In this document: positions 56,339 to 64,000 of the stretch, one piece after another
Position numbering within the stretch: the first letter of the stretch is position 1
Layout of the letters: the number at the start of each line of letters is the position of its first letter
DNA from: a bacterium
GTDB lineage: Bacteria > Bacteroidota > Ignavibacteria > SZUA-365
Reading direction: 5' to 3'
Length of the DNA stretch: 64,000 nucleotides
Assembly (NCBI GenBank): GCA_020444325.1
Contig: JAHLLD010000003.1
Coordinates: 333,572-397,571, forward strand
Notes under the pieces: generated by a model
What the model was told of the DNA's origin: nothing
Seen by the model: only the letters and a program-made list of their open reading frames with translations
Database searches by the model: none
Made by a program: the position numbers and the translations under genes

Positions 56339-57327
56339 ATAAACGCACCCTCCTTCTCCTCGCTGCCGTACTACCCATCCTGCTCGCGGGCATTGCATGG
56401 ATGCTCATCTCTTCACCGTATTCGGCAGAACACGATGAGCCACTGGAAATCCCGAGAGGGACATCCCTCCGCGGCATTGCGGAGCTGCTCGAAGACAACG
56501 ATGTCGTGCGAAATGATCTCCTGTTCATCGCAGCCGCCAAACTGACCGGAAAAGACGGCCGGCTGCAAAGCGGACTGTACAATTTTCCGGCCGGAGCATC
56601 CACGCTCGATATCCTTACCATACTGGCGGACGGGAGTCATCAGGCGTACCGGAACATCACGATTCGCGAGGGACTGACAATCCGCCGCATAGCGACGCAT
56701 CTCGATACGTGCTGCGGGTTCAGTGCGGACACTATCCTCAAGCTTTCACGTGACCCGTCATTCATCTCATCCTTCAAACTTGATGAACCGTCTCTCGAAG
56801 GCTATTTGCTGCCAGAGACCTACCGTGTGCGCTTTGACATTTCGGCGAGAGAGCTGCTCGGCATGCTCGTACACAACATGCTTGACACATTCAGTCCAAA
56901 AGACCGGGATCAGATGAAACGCACGGGTCGCGACATGCATGAAATTCTGACGATGGCTTCGCTTGTCGAAGGCGAGACCCGTCTCGATCGCGAACGCGCG
57001 CGCGTGGCAGGTGTATACTACAACCGGCTCAGGCGCGGGATGCTGCTGCAGGCAGACCCGACGATTCAATACATCATACCGGATGGTCCGCGCCGCCTGC
57101 TCTATCGTGATCTCTCGATCAATTCTCCATACAACACGTACCGCTATCCCGGACTCCCGCCCGGACCGGTGAACAATCCCGGGAAAGCTTCTATACATGC
57201 CGCTCTGTATCCTGAGACGCATGATTTTTACTATTTTGTCGCTGACGGCAGCGGCGGTCACCGGTTCTCGCGAACAATCGAGGAACATAACCGAGCCGTT
57301 GCCGCGTATCGAAGACTACGACGCTAA
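56335..57327 (+). CDS. mltG: endolytic peptidoglycan transglycosylase MltG
   Basis: 330 aa. One N-terminal membrane segment (about residues 5-23), a LysM-like region, then the YceG catalytic domain. The catalytic Glu is in ASLVEGETRLDRERARVAGVYYNRL in part; LQADPTIQY, SPYNTYRYPGLPPGPVNNPG and DFYYFVADGSGGHRFSRT (in parts) complete the signature. Cleaves nascent glycan strands and so may set their length. Overlaps tsaD by four bases. Confidence 0.95.
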   Translation: MNKRTLLLLAAVLPILLAGIAWMLISSPYSAEHDEPLEIPRGTSLRGIAELLEDNDVVRNDLLFIAAAKLTGKDGRLQSGLYNFPAGASTLDILTILADGSHQAYRNITIREGLTIRRIATHLDTCCGFSADTILKLSRDPSFISSFKLDEPSLEGYLLPETYRVRFDISARELLGMLVHNMLDTFSPKDRDQMKRTGRDMHEILTMASLVEGETRLDRERARVAGVYYNRLRRGMLLQADPTIQYIIPDGPRRLLYRDLSINSPYNTYRYPGLPPGPVNNPGKASIHAALYPETHDFYYFVADGSGGHRFSRTIEEHNRAVAAYRRLRR

Positions 57328-57337
57328 CGAATCATCC

Positions 57338-59044
57338 ATGCGTATCAAGGCTGTATTGCGTATTCCTTCTTTTTCCCCCCGACTGTGGCAGGCCATCGCG
57401 TTCCTGCTTCTCGTCGGCTGTGCCTCACAGCGTCCCCCGGAAGGCGGACCGAAGGACACAGAACCGCCGGTGATTCTCGAGAGTACTCCCGTCAACGAGA
57501 GTACCCGTTTCGATGGACAGGAGGTGACGCTGGAATTCAGCGAATACGTGCAGCGGCAAACGTTTCTCGAAGCAGTACATATTTCACCTCTCCCCGCAGT
57601 CGAGCCGGAGTATGAATGGTCCGGCAGTGAAGTGACCATTCTATTCCAGGACACGTTGCGCGCAAATCGCACCTACGTCATCACGGTTGGTACGAAAGTC
57701 AAAGATGTCAACGCCGGGAATGCAATGGCAGAGACCTTCCATCTCGCATTTTCCACTGGCGACAGCCTCGACCGCGGCACTTTCAACGGGACCATCATTG
57801 ACGATGAGCCTTCGGGAGTTTCAGTGTTTGCGTATCTCCTCGAACCCGGGAGAGCCGATACACTGAATCCAACGAAGGACCGACCCGATTATCTCGTCCA
57901 GAGCGCGGATGACGGCAGTTTTCATTTCTACAATGTGACTCCGGGCAGCTACCGGGTGTTTGCTGTTCGTGACAAGTTCAACAACGTTCTGTACGATGTG
58001 GAGGCGGACGCCATCGGTGTGCCGTTCACGGATATCCTTGTTCAGGACAGTATTCCTCCTTCCCCCCCTCTTCGTTTCAGACTGTTTACCGAAGACACCA
58101 CACGTCCTTCGATCCAGCGCATCGACGCGCTCTACAGCCATCGCGTCCGCGTGAAGTTTAATGAAACGGTCTATCCGCAGCCGTTCCCGCTCACCTGGAT
58201 TCATGTCACCGATTCCATCTCCGGTGAAGACCTCGCGCTTATCGACGCCATGGCTCCTCCGGGAGAGAATTACGCCTGGGATTTCTTCACCGTCGATCCA
58301 CTTCCACAGAGAACGCTGATATTCAGTGCCGACTCACTGCGCGACGCCGCATTCAATACCCTCGCACTCCCCGACAGTGCACTGATATTCACAGGCGTGA
58401 GTGAACCCGATACCACGCGTCCTGTCATCCGGAACCGTTTTCCCGAGGCCCGCGCACGGAAGACGGAGCCTGACAGTAATTTCGTGCTGCTCTTCGACCG
58501 TCCGATGTCCCGCACTGCCGCGCTTCGACTGGAGGATTCCACCGGTACGGATGTCCCGCTCCAACTCATCTGGGTTTCCAGCTATGAGCTTCAGGTATCG
58601 CATCCAGCGCTTATGGACGAAGCGCAGTATTCCTTCTGTACCGATCTCTCCTCACTGCGTGATTCCATCTCCGGTCGCAGCGTGGCGGACACGACATACT
58701 GCATAACCTTCACAAGCGGCATTCTCGACCGCTTCGGTGTTGTCGCCGGGAGTGTGCGCAGTGATGATTCAACCGGACAGTTCGTCATTCAGCTGAGGGA
58801 GGCGAAAAAGCATGCGAAAACGCGCAAAACCCGGGCGGATGCAAAAAAGGAGTACAGGTTTGACCGCGTGCTTGAGGGACATTACCTCATCGACGCATAC
58901 GAAGACAGCAACAACAGCGGCAGGTACGACCCCGGCAAAGCCGTGCCGTTCTCGCCTCCGGAACCGTTCGGGGTGCAGCGTGATACATTGCGCGTGCGTG
59001 CGCGCTGGGAAACAAACGGCGTTATCATTCCCGTACAGCCCTAG
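57338..59044 (+). CDS. Ig-like (SbsA/Big_5-type) lipoprotein
   Basis: 568 aa from ATG 57338; the longer frame to 57197 lies in mltG. Lipobox LLLVGCAS with PPEGGPKDTEPPVILESTPVNEST in part, the standard opening of a Big_5 Ig-like domain common in Bacteroidota lipoproteins. At least one further beta-rich repeat follows (ALIFTGVSEPDTTRPVIRNRFPEA in part). The C-terminal part (DRVLEGHYLIDAYEDSNNSGRYDPGKAVPF in part) resembles a carboxypeptidase-regulatory-like fold. Role unknown, probably outer-surface or periplasmic. Confidence 0.85.
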   Translation: MRIKAVLRIPSFSPRLWQAIAFLLLVGCASQRPPEGGPKDTEPPVILESTPVNESTRFDGQEVTLEFSEYVQRQTFLEAVHISPLPAVEPEYEWSGSEVTILFQDTLRANRTYVITVGTKVKDVNAGNAMAETFHLAFSTGDSLDRGTFNGTIIDDEPSGVSVFAYLLEPGRADTLNPTKDRPDYLVQSADDGSFHFYNVTPGSYRVFAVRDKFNNVLYDVEADAIGVPFTDILVQDSIPPSPPLRFRLFTEDTTRPSIQRIDALYSHRVRVKFNETVYPQPFPLTWIHVTDSISGEDLALIDAMAPPGENYAWDFFTVDPLPQRTLIFSADSLRDAAFNTLALPDSALIFTGVSEPDTTRPVIRNRFPEARARKTEPDSNFVLLFDRPMSRTAALRLEDSTGTDVPLQLIWVSSYELQVSHPALMDEAQYSFCTDLSSLRDSISGRSVADTTYCITFTSGILDRFGVVAGSVRSDDSTGQFVIQLREAKKHAKTRKTRADAKKEYRFDRVLEGHYLIDAYEDSNNSGRYDPGKAVPFSPPEPFGVQRDTLRVRARWETNGVIIPVQP

Positions 59045-59206
59045 CACACTGCCCGGGCATTTCCCTGCAATTTCATCCCAACCTCTGGCATTTCTCTGAT
59101 GCCGTGACATTTCTTGACATCTGTTTACGGGCGCAAAACAACTCTGAGATCCTCTGCGCGTAGATTGGACCATACGACATCCAACAACGCTTTTAGAGAG
59201 GACGAC

Positions 59207-59647
59207 ATGAAACGCTATCTGCCATTGCTCATCACGCTGCTCTTTGTGACCGTTCACCTTTCCGCCCAGCAGCCAGTGGGCGAGCAGCCGGCCATGCCCA
59301 GGCTTGGTGCAGCGGATAAGCCATCACTCGACCTCGCAGCTGCGAACTACGCCCTGGCCCTGCAATCGGACAATGATGGACTCGTCGAATCAGCGCTTTA
59401 TTACCTCACCTGCATGCGCCTTGCCTACCCCACGTACAATCTCGATGAAGTCAGCACACTGGTCGATTCGCTGGTGACGGAAGGAAAAACGGAAAGCATC
59501 CGATTCAAGGCCTATCTCACCAGCGCAGTGTTCGATGCCCCGGCATCCGTCGATTGTGAGCAGCTTCGCAGCACCGATGACATCCTTGCATTTTTCGTTT
59601 CCATCAGCAATCAGCTTCAGCATCGTCTGCTGGTTCAGAAAAACTGA
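59207..59647 (+). CDS. small secreted protein of unknown function
   Basis: 146 aa from ATG 59207, with AGAGAGG upstream. A signal peptide ending in LSAQ precedes a helical mature part of about 125 residues (NYALALQSDNDGLVESALYYLTCMRLAYPTYNLDEV in part), which may be a HEAT-like or TPR-like bundle. Not recognised. The 162-base gap before it holds a TTGACA at 59114-59119 but no convincing -10 box. Ends in a terminator. Confidence 0.78.
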   Translation: MKRYLPLLITLLFVTVHLSAQQPVGEQPAMPRLGAADKPSLDLAAANYALALQSDNDGLVESALYYLTCMRLAYPTYNLDEVSTLVDSLVTEGKTESIRFKAYLTSAVFDAPASVDCEQLRSTDDILAFFVSISNQLQHRLLVQKN

Positions 59648-59665
59648 GACGTACACAGCACAGTG

Positions 59666-59707
59666 AAAAAAAGTCCCTGCACGGAGCATGCGCAGGGACT
59701 TTTTCTT
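59666..59707. terminator. bidirectional rho-independent terminator
   Basis: Stem AAGTCCCTGC (59671-59680) with GCAGGGACTT (59692-59701), A-run before and T-run after. It serves the secreted-protein gene and the SPOR gene on the other strand. Confidence 0.88.
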
Positions 59708-59726
59708 TCATCACATCCGTGAAACC

Positions 59727-60257
59727 TTATTCCGCCTTGACACGCACCTTGTGCTGGACACGGTCTCGTACGACCCAGGCTTCAGTCATACCGCGTTCAT
59801 GAAGCAGAGCGCGGACGGAATCGGCCGGGGGACGAAGCAGAAAATCCCCCATACGCAACTTGTAATACGGCGCATCGAAGGTCAGATCAAGCCGTCCCAC
59901 CTGCATATCGAGAGAATCAAGCCTGTCATGAAAACGCGTAATCTGCCGCTGCGCTTCATCCACGCTGGTGGTAGAATACAGCTGGATACGATATCCCATC
60001 GTCTTCTCGATGCGCTCAGTCCATTGCGTCTCTTCAGGGATATCGGCGCGTTCGGAGGGTTTGACCTCCGTCGCTTCCTTTTCCTCGGGTTTCCTGTATT
60101 TTGCCGGATCGAATTCCTTTTCGTGTTCCTGCATCGGCTTATCCTCCTGCTTGACAGGTGTCACGTCAGAAGACGCCGAACAGCCGGTGAGAAAAGCTAT
60201 CCCGAGCAGTACTGCGATGACAGAGGCGTTTCGAAGGTGTGAATTACGTACTCGCAT
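59727..60257 (-). CDS. SPOR-domain lipoprotein
   Basis: 176 aa. Lipobox AFLTGCSAS, a charged linker (about 25-80), and a C-terminal SPOR domain (about 85-165, MGYRIQLYSTTSVDEAQRQITRF in part, then YYKLRMGDFL). SPOR domains bind glycan strands lacking stem peptides, mainly at division sites. Starts three bases after the stop of the other SPOR gene. Confidence 0.9.
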   Translation of the reverse strand: MRVRNSHLRNASVIAVLLGIAFLTGCSASSDVTPVKQEDKPMQEHEKEFDPAKYRKPEEKEATEVKPSERADIPEETQWTERIEKTMGYRIQLYSTTSVDEAQRQITRFHDRLDSLDMQVGRLDLTFDAPYYKLRMGDFLLRPPADSVRALLHERGMTEAWVVRDRVQHKVRVKAE

Positions 60258-60260
60258 GAA

Positions 60261-60827
60261 TTAGCGTGCAACCTCAACCGTGAATGCATCCGGGTAACCA
60301 AGAGACTGTACTTCCGCTTTGAAGGAAGCGGCCTCATCACGCTTCTGGAAGGAGCCCAGCGTAACCTTGTAGTAACCGGTCGCAGCATCATAGCGCTTGT
60401 ACACCGGCTGATTGAACTTGTTTTTGAGTTCGTTGACGAGTTCGAAGGCACCGGATTCGTTTTTGAACGCACCGAGCTGCACGCTCCACATCATACTGCC
60501 GCTGCGCGGTGCCACGTTTGCGGGCTGCGTTTTCTCCACGGGCGGCGCCTCCTGCTTTGCCGGCGGCTCAGCTTCCGTAGCCGCTGCCGGTTCCTCATCC
60601 CTGATGGGAACAGGTTCGACCTCGGCCTCCCCTTCATCTTCCACAACTTCGATTTCAACGGGTTCATCCGTTTCCGGGATGATCGATTCTTCCTGGTCGA
60701 CTTTCTGGAAACTTTCGTCCCCCTGCGCGCCGTCCTTGGAGTTCACTTCCTCACTTGAACTGCATGCCGCTACGAACATCAGCGATGCAAAAATGAACAT
60801 GAGGGGGAAAAATTTGCGATGCAACAT
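60261..60827 (-). CDS. SPOR-domain lipoprotein
   Basis: 188 aa. Lipobox LMFVAACSSSE, a strongly acidic linker of Glu, Pro and Val (about 45-105), then a SPOR domain (MMWSVQLGAFKNESGAFELV in part, YYKVTLGSFQKRDEA). GGAG before ATG 60827. A second, shorter-linked SPOR protein follows directly. Likely peptidoglycan-binding in the periplasm. Confidence 0.92.
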   Translation of the reverse strand: MLHRKFFPLMFIFASLMFVAACSSSEEVNSKDGAQGDESFQKVDQEESIIPETDEPVEIEVVEDEGEAEVEPVPIRDEEPAAATEAEPPAKQEAPPVEKTQPANVAPRSGSMMWSVQLGAFKNESGAFELVNELKNKFNQPVYKRYDAATGYYKVTLGSFQKRDEAASFKAEVQSLGYPDAFTVEVAR

Positions 60828-60847
60828 GGTATGCTCCGGATAAGATT

Positions 60848-61522
60848 TCAGAGACGAACAATTTCAATACCGGCACTTGCCCCGATACGGGTGGCTCCCG
60901 CATCGATCATGCGTAAGGCGGTGTCACGGTCACGGATGCCCCCGCTGGCTTTCACGTCTGCGCTTTCCCCTACGGTACTGCGCATCAGCCGGACAGCCTC
61001 AACAGTGGCGCCTCCACTGCTGAACCCGGTAGAAGTCTTGACAAATTCCGCGCCGGCGTTCACCGCGAGATTGCAGGCTTCGATAACTTCCGTATCGCTG
61101 AGCAGGCATGTTTCCAGGATGACCTTGATAATGGCTTCATCGACGCTTTGCCTGGCAGCGTGCGCAACGGATGCGATATCGTTTTCGACGTAGGCATAGT
61201 CGCCTTCGCGTAGTCTGCCGACATGCAGCACCATATCGAATTCTCCGGCGCCATCCGCTGCCGCGTTTTCAGTTTCCCGGACCTTGACGTCTGTTCTGTT
61301 TGCGCCAAGCGGGAATCCGATCACCGTGCACACACGCGGTGCGCTTTCCTGCAGCACATTTGCACAGAGACGCACCCATGATGGATTGACACATACGGAG
61401 GCAAATCCATATTGACGTGCCTCATCGCAGAGCCGGAGAATATCCCGCTCTCCGGCCTCCGGTTTAAGAAGGGTGTGATCAATTCTGCCCGCGAGTTCCG
61501 TATCGATGCGATGTTCCTGCAT
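60848..61522 (-). CDS. deoC: deoxyribose-phosphate aldolase
   Basis: 224 aa TIM barrel; cleaves 2-deoxyribose 5-phosphate to glyceraldehyde 3-phosphate and acetaldehyde. The Schiff-base Lys is in GAEFVKTSTGFSSGGAT, and IDHTLLKPEA at the N-terminus and KASGGIRDRDTALRMIDAGATRIGAS (in part) match. Starts 17 bases after the barrel gene stop. No other nucleoside-salvage gene is next to it. Confidence 0.95.
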   Translation of the reverse strand: MQEHRIDTELAGRIDHTLLKPEAGERDILRLCDEARQYGFASVCVNPSWVRLCANVLQESAPRVCTVIGFPLGANRTDVKVRETENAAADGAGEFDMVLHVGRLREGDYAYVENDIASVAHAARQSVDEAIIKVILETCLLSDTEVIEACNLAVNAGAEFVKTSTGFSSGGATVEAVRLMRSTVGESADVKASGGIRDRDTALRMIDAGATRIGASAGIEIVRL

Positions 61523-61539
61523 GTGTTTCTGCTCCCGTA

Positions 61540-62328
61540 TCAGATTCCGAAGCGAAGCGCCACCGATGCCCTGATTACATTGATTCTCCAGTCGGCGTTT
61601 CCGTCTGTCACAGACGTTACCGGTATGTTGGCCTGCAGTTCAGGGGCCAGGGCGGCGCTTCTGCCGAGAGGCAGGTCGAATCCTATCCCCAGAAGAATAG
61701 CGGCACGAAGCCCGGGATCTCCAAAGTCCTCGAGCGCGCCATCCTTGTACACCATCTTGTTCGTTCCGGAGCTGGGAAACGTATAGCCCTCGGTTTTCAG
61801 GTAAATCTCTTCGGTGAGTGTTCCTGTCGTATAAAAACCGGCGCTCGCGCCGGCGATGAAATACAGTCCCCCGGCACCGGTAAACCAGAGTGCACTGAAC
61901 GATGTCGTGATGTACTGGAGTGCGACATCCGAACGCTGCTCGAACTCCACGGGGACAGTGCTGCCATCGATTGCAATCATCTCCGCATTGCGATTGGTGA
62001 TGTACTCGGTACTGTGATCCTGAAAAAGTCCTTCCAGGCGCAATCCCAAATAGCGATTGATGAAGAAATCGAGCTGCAGTCCGGCATGATACCCCGCACC
62101 GTCGCCATTGTCATATTCACAGTTGCAGTCGGCTCTGGGACCGCTGACGCCGAGATTGTAATTGCCGCCACCGACGATCCCTATGGCAACGGATCCCGGA
62201 TACGCCTGGCGGAATCCATGGCTCTGACGGTAGCGCTGCGCGGAGGCAGGCAGAGTAAGCATGACAAATGAAAGCGTGGCAGCGGTCAATGCGAGCAGGA
62301 TGAGGCGAGACTGGAAACGAGCATGCAT
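61540..62328 (-). CDS. outer membrane beta-barrel protein, paralogue 1
   Basis: 262 aa from ATG 62328 (GGAGAA upstream). Signal peptide ending in PASAQ. Alternating hydrophobic strands and a C-terminal VALRFGI indicate an eight- to ten-strand OmpA-like or OmpX-like barrel without an OmpA tail. Carries the block CNCEYDNGDGAGY, shared with the next gene as CDCEYNGGNGLGF, which suggests duplication. Function unknown. Confidence 0.82.
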   Translation of the reverse strand: MHARFQSRLILLALTAATLSFVMLTLPASAQRYRQSHGFRQAYPGSVAIGIVGGGNYNLGVSGPRADCNCEYDNGDGAGYHAGLQLDFFINRYLGLRLEGLFQDHSTEYITNRNAEMIAIDGSTVPVEFEQRSDVALQYITTSFSALWFTGAGGLYFIAGASAGFYTTGTLTEEIYLKTEGYTFPSSGTNKMVYKDGALEDFGDPGLRAAILLGIGFDLPLGRSAALAPELQANIPVTSVTDGNADWRINVIRASVALRFGI

Positions 62329-62348
62329 GGTACTTCTCCGCAGAGTGT

Positions 62349-63125
62349 TCATATGGCGAAGCGCAGATATATCTGTGCGCGGAACGCATTGAGCCTCCAG
62401 CTCTGATAGTTGGAGGCGAGCGGCGTCTGTCCCAGTGAAAAGGAAAGCTCGGGGGCCAGTTCAAGTCGCTCGTGCAGAGGAATGATGTATCCGAGCCTTG
62501 CACTGAGTGCAAGCTGATAACCGCTGTCGTCATAATACTGCGACAGTCCGTCGTCCATCACGACCTGCTCGCTGCCCCCGTTTGTATCATAACCTATCCC
62601 AGGAGTGGTAATGGTTTCCACTTCTTCGATATTGTCGGAAAACACCACACCGAGTTCCGGACCGGCGGCGACATAAAGACCGCGAAGCGGCAAATCCCAT
62701 TTCGCGAGTACAGCAAATTGCAGCAGAGTCAGCTGAACGGTGCTTTCGAGATCGAAATTGATGTTGCGAAACTCCCCTTCCGCAGGTGGAATCTCGATAT
62801 ACTCCAGACGTGTCTGCGATTTCTCGTACACGGGTGTCATCGAACGCAATCCCACCGTCGCCATCACGGAAAAATCCCTGCTGAGGGGATAATCCGCAAA
62901 ACCGCCAAGATCGAATCCCAGTCCGTTTCCTCCGTTGTATTCACAGTCGCAAAGTGTCTTGAAACTGCCACTTCCCGCTATCCAGGCACCACCGGCATAG
63001 GGACCGATGTGAAGTCGAAACGGGACGGGACGCAGAATATCGTCCTCTCCCCCGGGGGGATTACCCGCGGAAAGCGGCGTGGAGCTTAGAAGTAGGAGAG
63101 TAAGAATCAGGGCCAAGGTGCGCAT
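62349..63125 (-). CDS. outer membrane beta-barrel protein, paralogue 2
   Basis: 258 aa from ATG 63125; the frame upstream to 63197 is not needed. Signal peptide ending in LSAG. Same organisation as paralogue 1: the CDCEY block near residue 55, barrel strands, then LAPELSFSLGQTPL and a C-terminal IYLRFAI (LAPELQANIPVTSV and VALRFGI in the other). 20 bases separate the two. Tandem duplication is the simplest explanation. Ligand unknown. Confidence 0.82.
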   Translation of the reverse strand: MRTLALILTLLLLSSTPLSAGNPPGGEDDILRPVPFRLHIGPYAGGAWIAGSGSFKTLCDCEYNGGNGLGFDLGGFADYPLSRDFSVMATVGLRSMTPVYEKSQTRLEYIEIPPAEGEFRNINFDLESTVQLTLLQFAVLAKWDLPLRGLYVAAGPELGVVFSDNIEEVETITTPGIGYDTNGGSEQVVMDDGLSQYYDDSGYQLALSARLGYIIPLHERLELAPELSFSLGQTPLASNYQSWRLNAFRAQIYLRFAI

Positions 63126-63187
63126 ATCAACGATGTGTATATGATGTATCCGGCATATTACAATCACCCTGCCTAAGATACAACCGC

Positions 63188-63240
63188 TCAAATGCACTCG
63201 GATGTGCTCAGATGTGCTCAGATACGCTCAGATACGCTCA
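63188..63240 (-). repeat. 10-bp tandem repeat carrying TGA, at the 3' end of the BatE-like gene
   Basis: Four clear 10-bp units (GATGTGCTCA twice, GATACGCTCA twice) and a weaker fifth. On the coding strand each clear unit has CTGAG. The true stop is at 63228-63230; further TGA at 63218-63220 and 63208-63210 fall in the other two frames. Compare 6881-6930. Confidence 0.85.
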
Positions 63241-63983
63241 GCGGCGGATCGCGGAATCCAGCCGTTTTTCCCGTCGGCGAGACGGATATGGTACATCTCC
63301 TCCCGTACCTCCAGGATCTGCACTTTCAATCCCTCATGTACCACGAAACTCTCGACTCCGGTGGCGTCGGGCGTACTCAGAACGGTGGTTTCATCAGGCA
63401 TGATGATGGCATTGCTGTGTGCACTGATCTGCTCGAGACGTGTGCTGTAGAGGACAACGGTCAGAATGAAAAAGACGCCTGTCGCGATGCTTGCCACCAG
63501 TGCGATGCGGCGCAGCAATACGCGGCGGAACCCGAAGAAGAGAAACAGGGATGCGGCGAGCAGCCACAGGAAGGCGACCGACCAGCTGAAAAACGTTGCG
63601 GGCAGGTATGCGTTCTGCACATCATTCCACCAGCGAACGAAGAAAAGCAACGGAATCGGTTCGACGCGGTCGCGGGTCCGGGCGCGCACCACACGAATGT
63701 TATGGAGTACGTCCGCATTCCCCGGCTCCTGCAGAAGCGCCTTCTCGAAATACAGCATTGCTGCGCCGAGGTTTCCGTTCTTGTAATAGGCGTTCCCGAG
63801 ATTGTAATACACCGGGAAAGAGGCATAGCCTTCATTTTCCAGATCGTGCAGCAGCTGTATCGCCTGTTTGTATTCGGCGTTGGAATAGGCGCTCGTTGCT
63901 TCGTCGAAGCGATCCCGTGGTTGCGCCTGCACGACGGCAACAGAAAGCAAGGAGAGGATTACAATGCAGAATATTCTCATCAT
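63228..63983 (-). CDS. BatE-like TPR/SH3 membrane protein
   Basis: 251 aa. Signal peptide ending in VQAQ, two or three TPRs (about 28-100, YYNLGNAYYKNGNLGAAMLYFEKALLQEP in part), two membrane segments (about 128-180), and a C-terminal SH3-like domain (HEGLKVQILEVREEMYHIRLADGKNGWIP in part). This order matches BatE of the aerotolerance (Bat) operon of Bacteroidota. GGAGGAG before ATG 63983. The rest of the operon would lie beyond the window edge. Confidence 0.85.
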   Translation of the reverse strand: MMRIFCIVILSLLSVAVVQAQPRDRFDEATSAYSNAEYKQAIQLLHDLENEGYASFPVYYNLGNAYYKNGNLGAAMLYFEKALLQEPGNADVLHNIRVVRARTRDRVEPIPLLFFVRWWNDVQNAYLPATFFSWSVAFLWLLAASLFLFFGFRRVLLRRIALVASIATGVFFILTVVLYSTRLEQISAHSNAIIMPDETTVLSTPDATGVESFVVHEGLKVQILEVREEMYHIRLADGKNGWIPRSAAERI

Positions 63984-64000
63984 GCGCTCCTCCGCATGGC

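Noticed and set aside
59114-59142. Sigma-70 promoter starting at TTGACA 59114
   Set aside because: No acceptable -10 box 16-18 bases downstream.

Overview
The window is a gene-dense bacterial chromosome segment: about 61 protein genes, no rRNA or tRNA genes found, no recognisable phage, insertion sequence or CRISPR array, and no gene-free stretch longer than about 300 bases. The gene content suggests a Gram-negative bacterium of the Bacteroidota/Chlorobiota (FCB) side, possibly close to Ignavibacteria or Kapabacteria. The reasons are the many short lipoproteins, SPOR proteins, a BatE-like TPR-SH3 protein, TonB-receptor-like barrel proteins, a bi-domain zinc-dehydrogenase/Gfo-Idh oxidoreductase and a GMP-PMM-like fusion. 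This placement is inference; no rRNA gene is present to test it.

Layout. 1-5467 (+): a PgpH-type HD phosphodiesterase (cut by the window edge), xerD, tmk and a CtpA protease, ended by a clear terminator. 5636-7240 (-): superoxide dismutase, an A-type Fe-S carrier and a small unknown gene. 7379-15070 (+): purN-purH followed by the complete rod-shape cluster mreB-mreC-mreD-mrdA-rodA. 15304-19022 (+): a 3-hydroxyacyl-CoA dehydrogenase, ackA, a family 9 glycosyltransferase and a small lipoprotein. 19137-28034 (-): an M16 protein with a broken zinc motif, a small protein coupled to hisS, a PtsN-like IIA protein, a sugar nucleotidyltransferase fused to a degenerate phosphomannomutase domain, a lipoprotein and metG.

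28237-37672 (+): an ECF sigma/anti-sigma/Spy-like trio with its own terminator. It is followed by the bi-domain oxidoreductase, uppP, a periplasmic cyclophilin, holA, a second ECF sigma factor with a candidate membrane regulator, and rarA. 37666-45489 (-): radC, a TPR plus periplasmic-binding-fold protein resembling LpoA, a TPR protein, guaA, gcvH, accC, accB and efp. 45714-52179 (+): two lipoproteins, a FemAB/GNAT-like protein and a TonB-receptor-like barrel in a tight cassette, then a trans-sulfuration enzyme. 52250-53491 (-): an MFS transporter. 53701-59647 (+): rpsU, a GalT-like DUF4921 protein, tsaD, mltG, an Ig-like lipoprotein and a small secreted protein. 59727-63983 (-): two SPOR lipoproteins, deoC, two tandem barrel paralogues and a BatE-like protein.

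The main theme is envelope growth: mreBCD-mrdA-rodA, uppP, mltG, SPOR proteins, an LpoA-like protein and many lipoproteins, with nucleotide and translation housekeeping genes between them. I see no obvious novel defence or biosynthetic system. The signals most worth following are a 17-bp palindrome (TATGCA-N5-TGCATA) present six times, 10-bp tandem repeats that place TGA in all three frames at two gene ends, the translationally linked envelope cassette at 45714-50909, the sigma/anti-sigma/Spy trio, and two enzymes that kept their fold but lost catalytic motifs.
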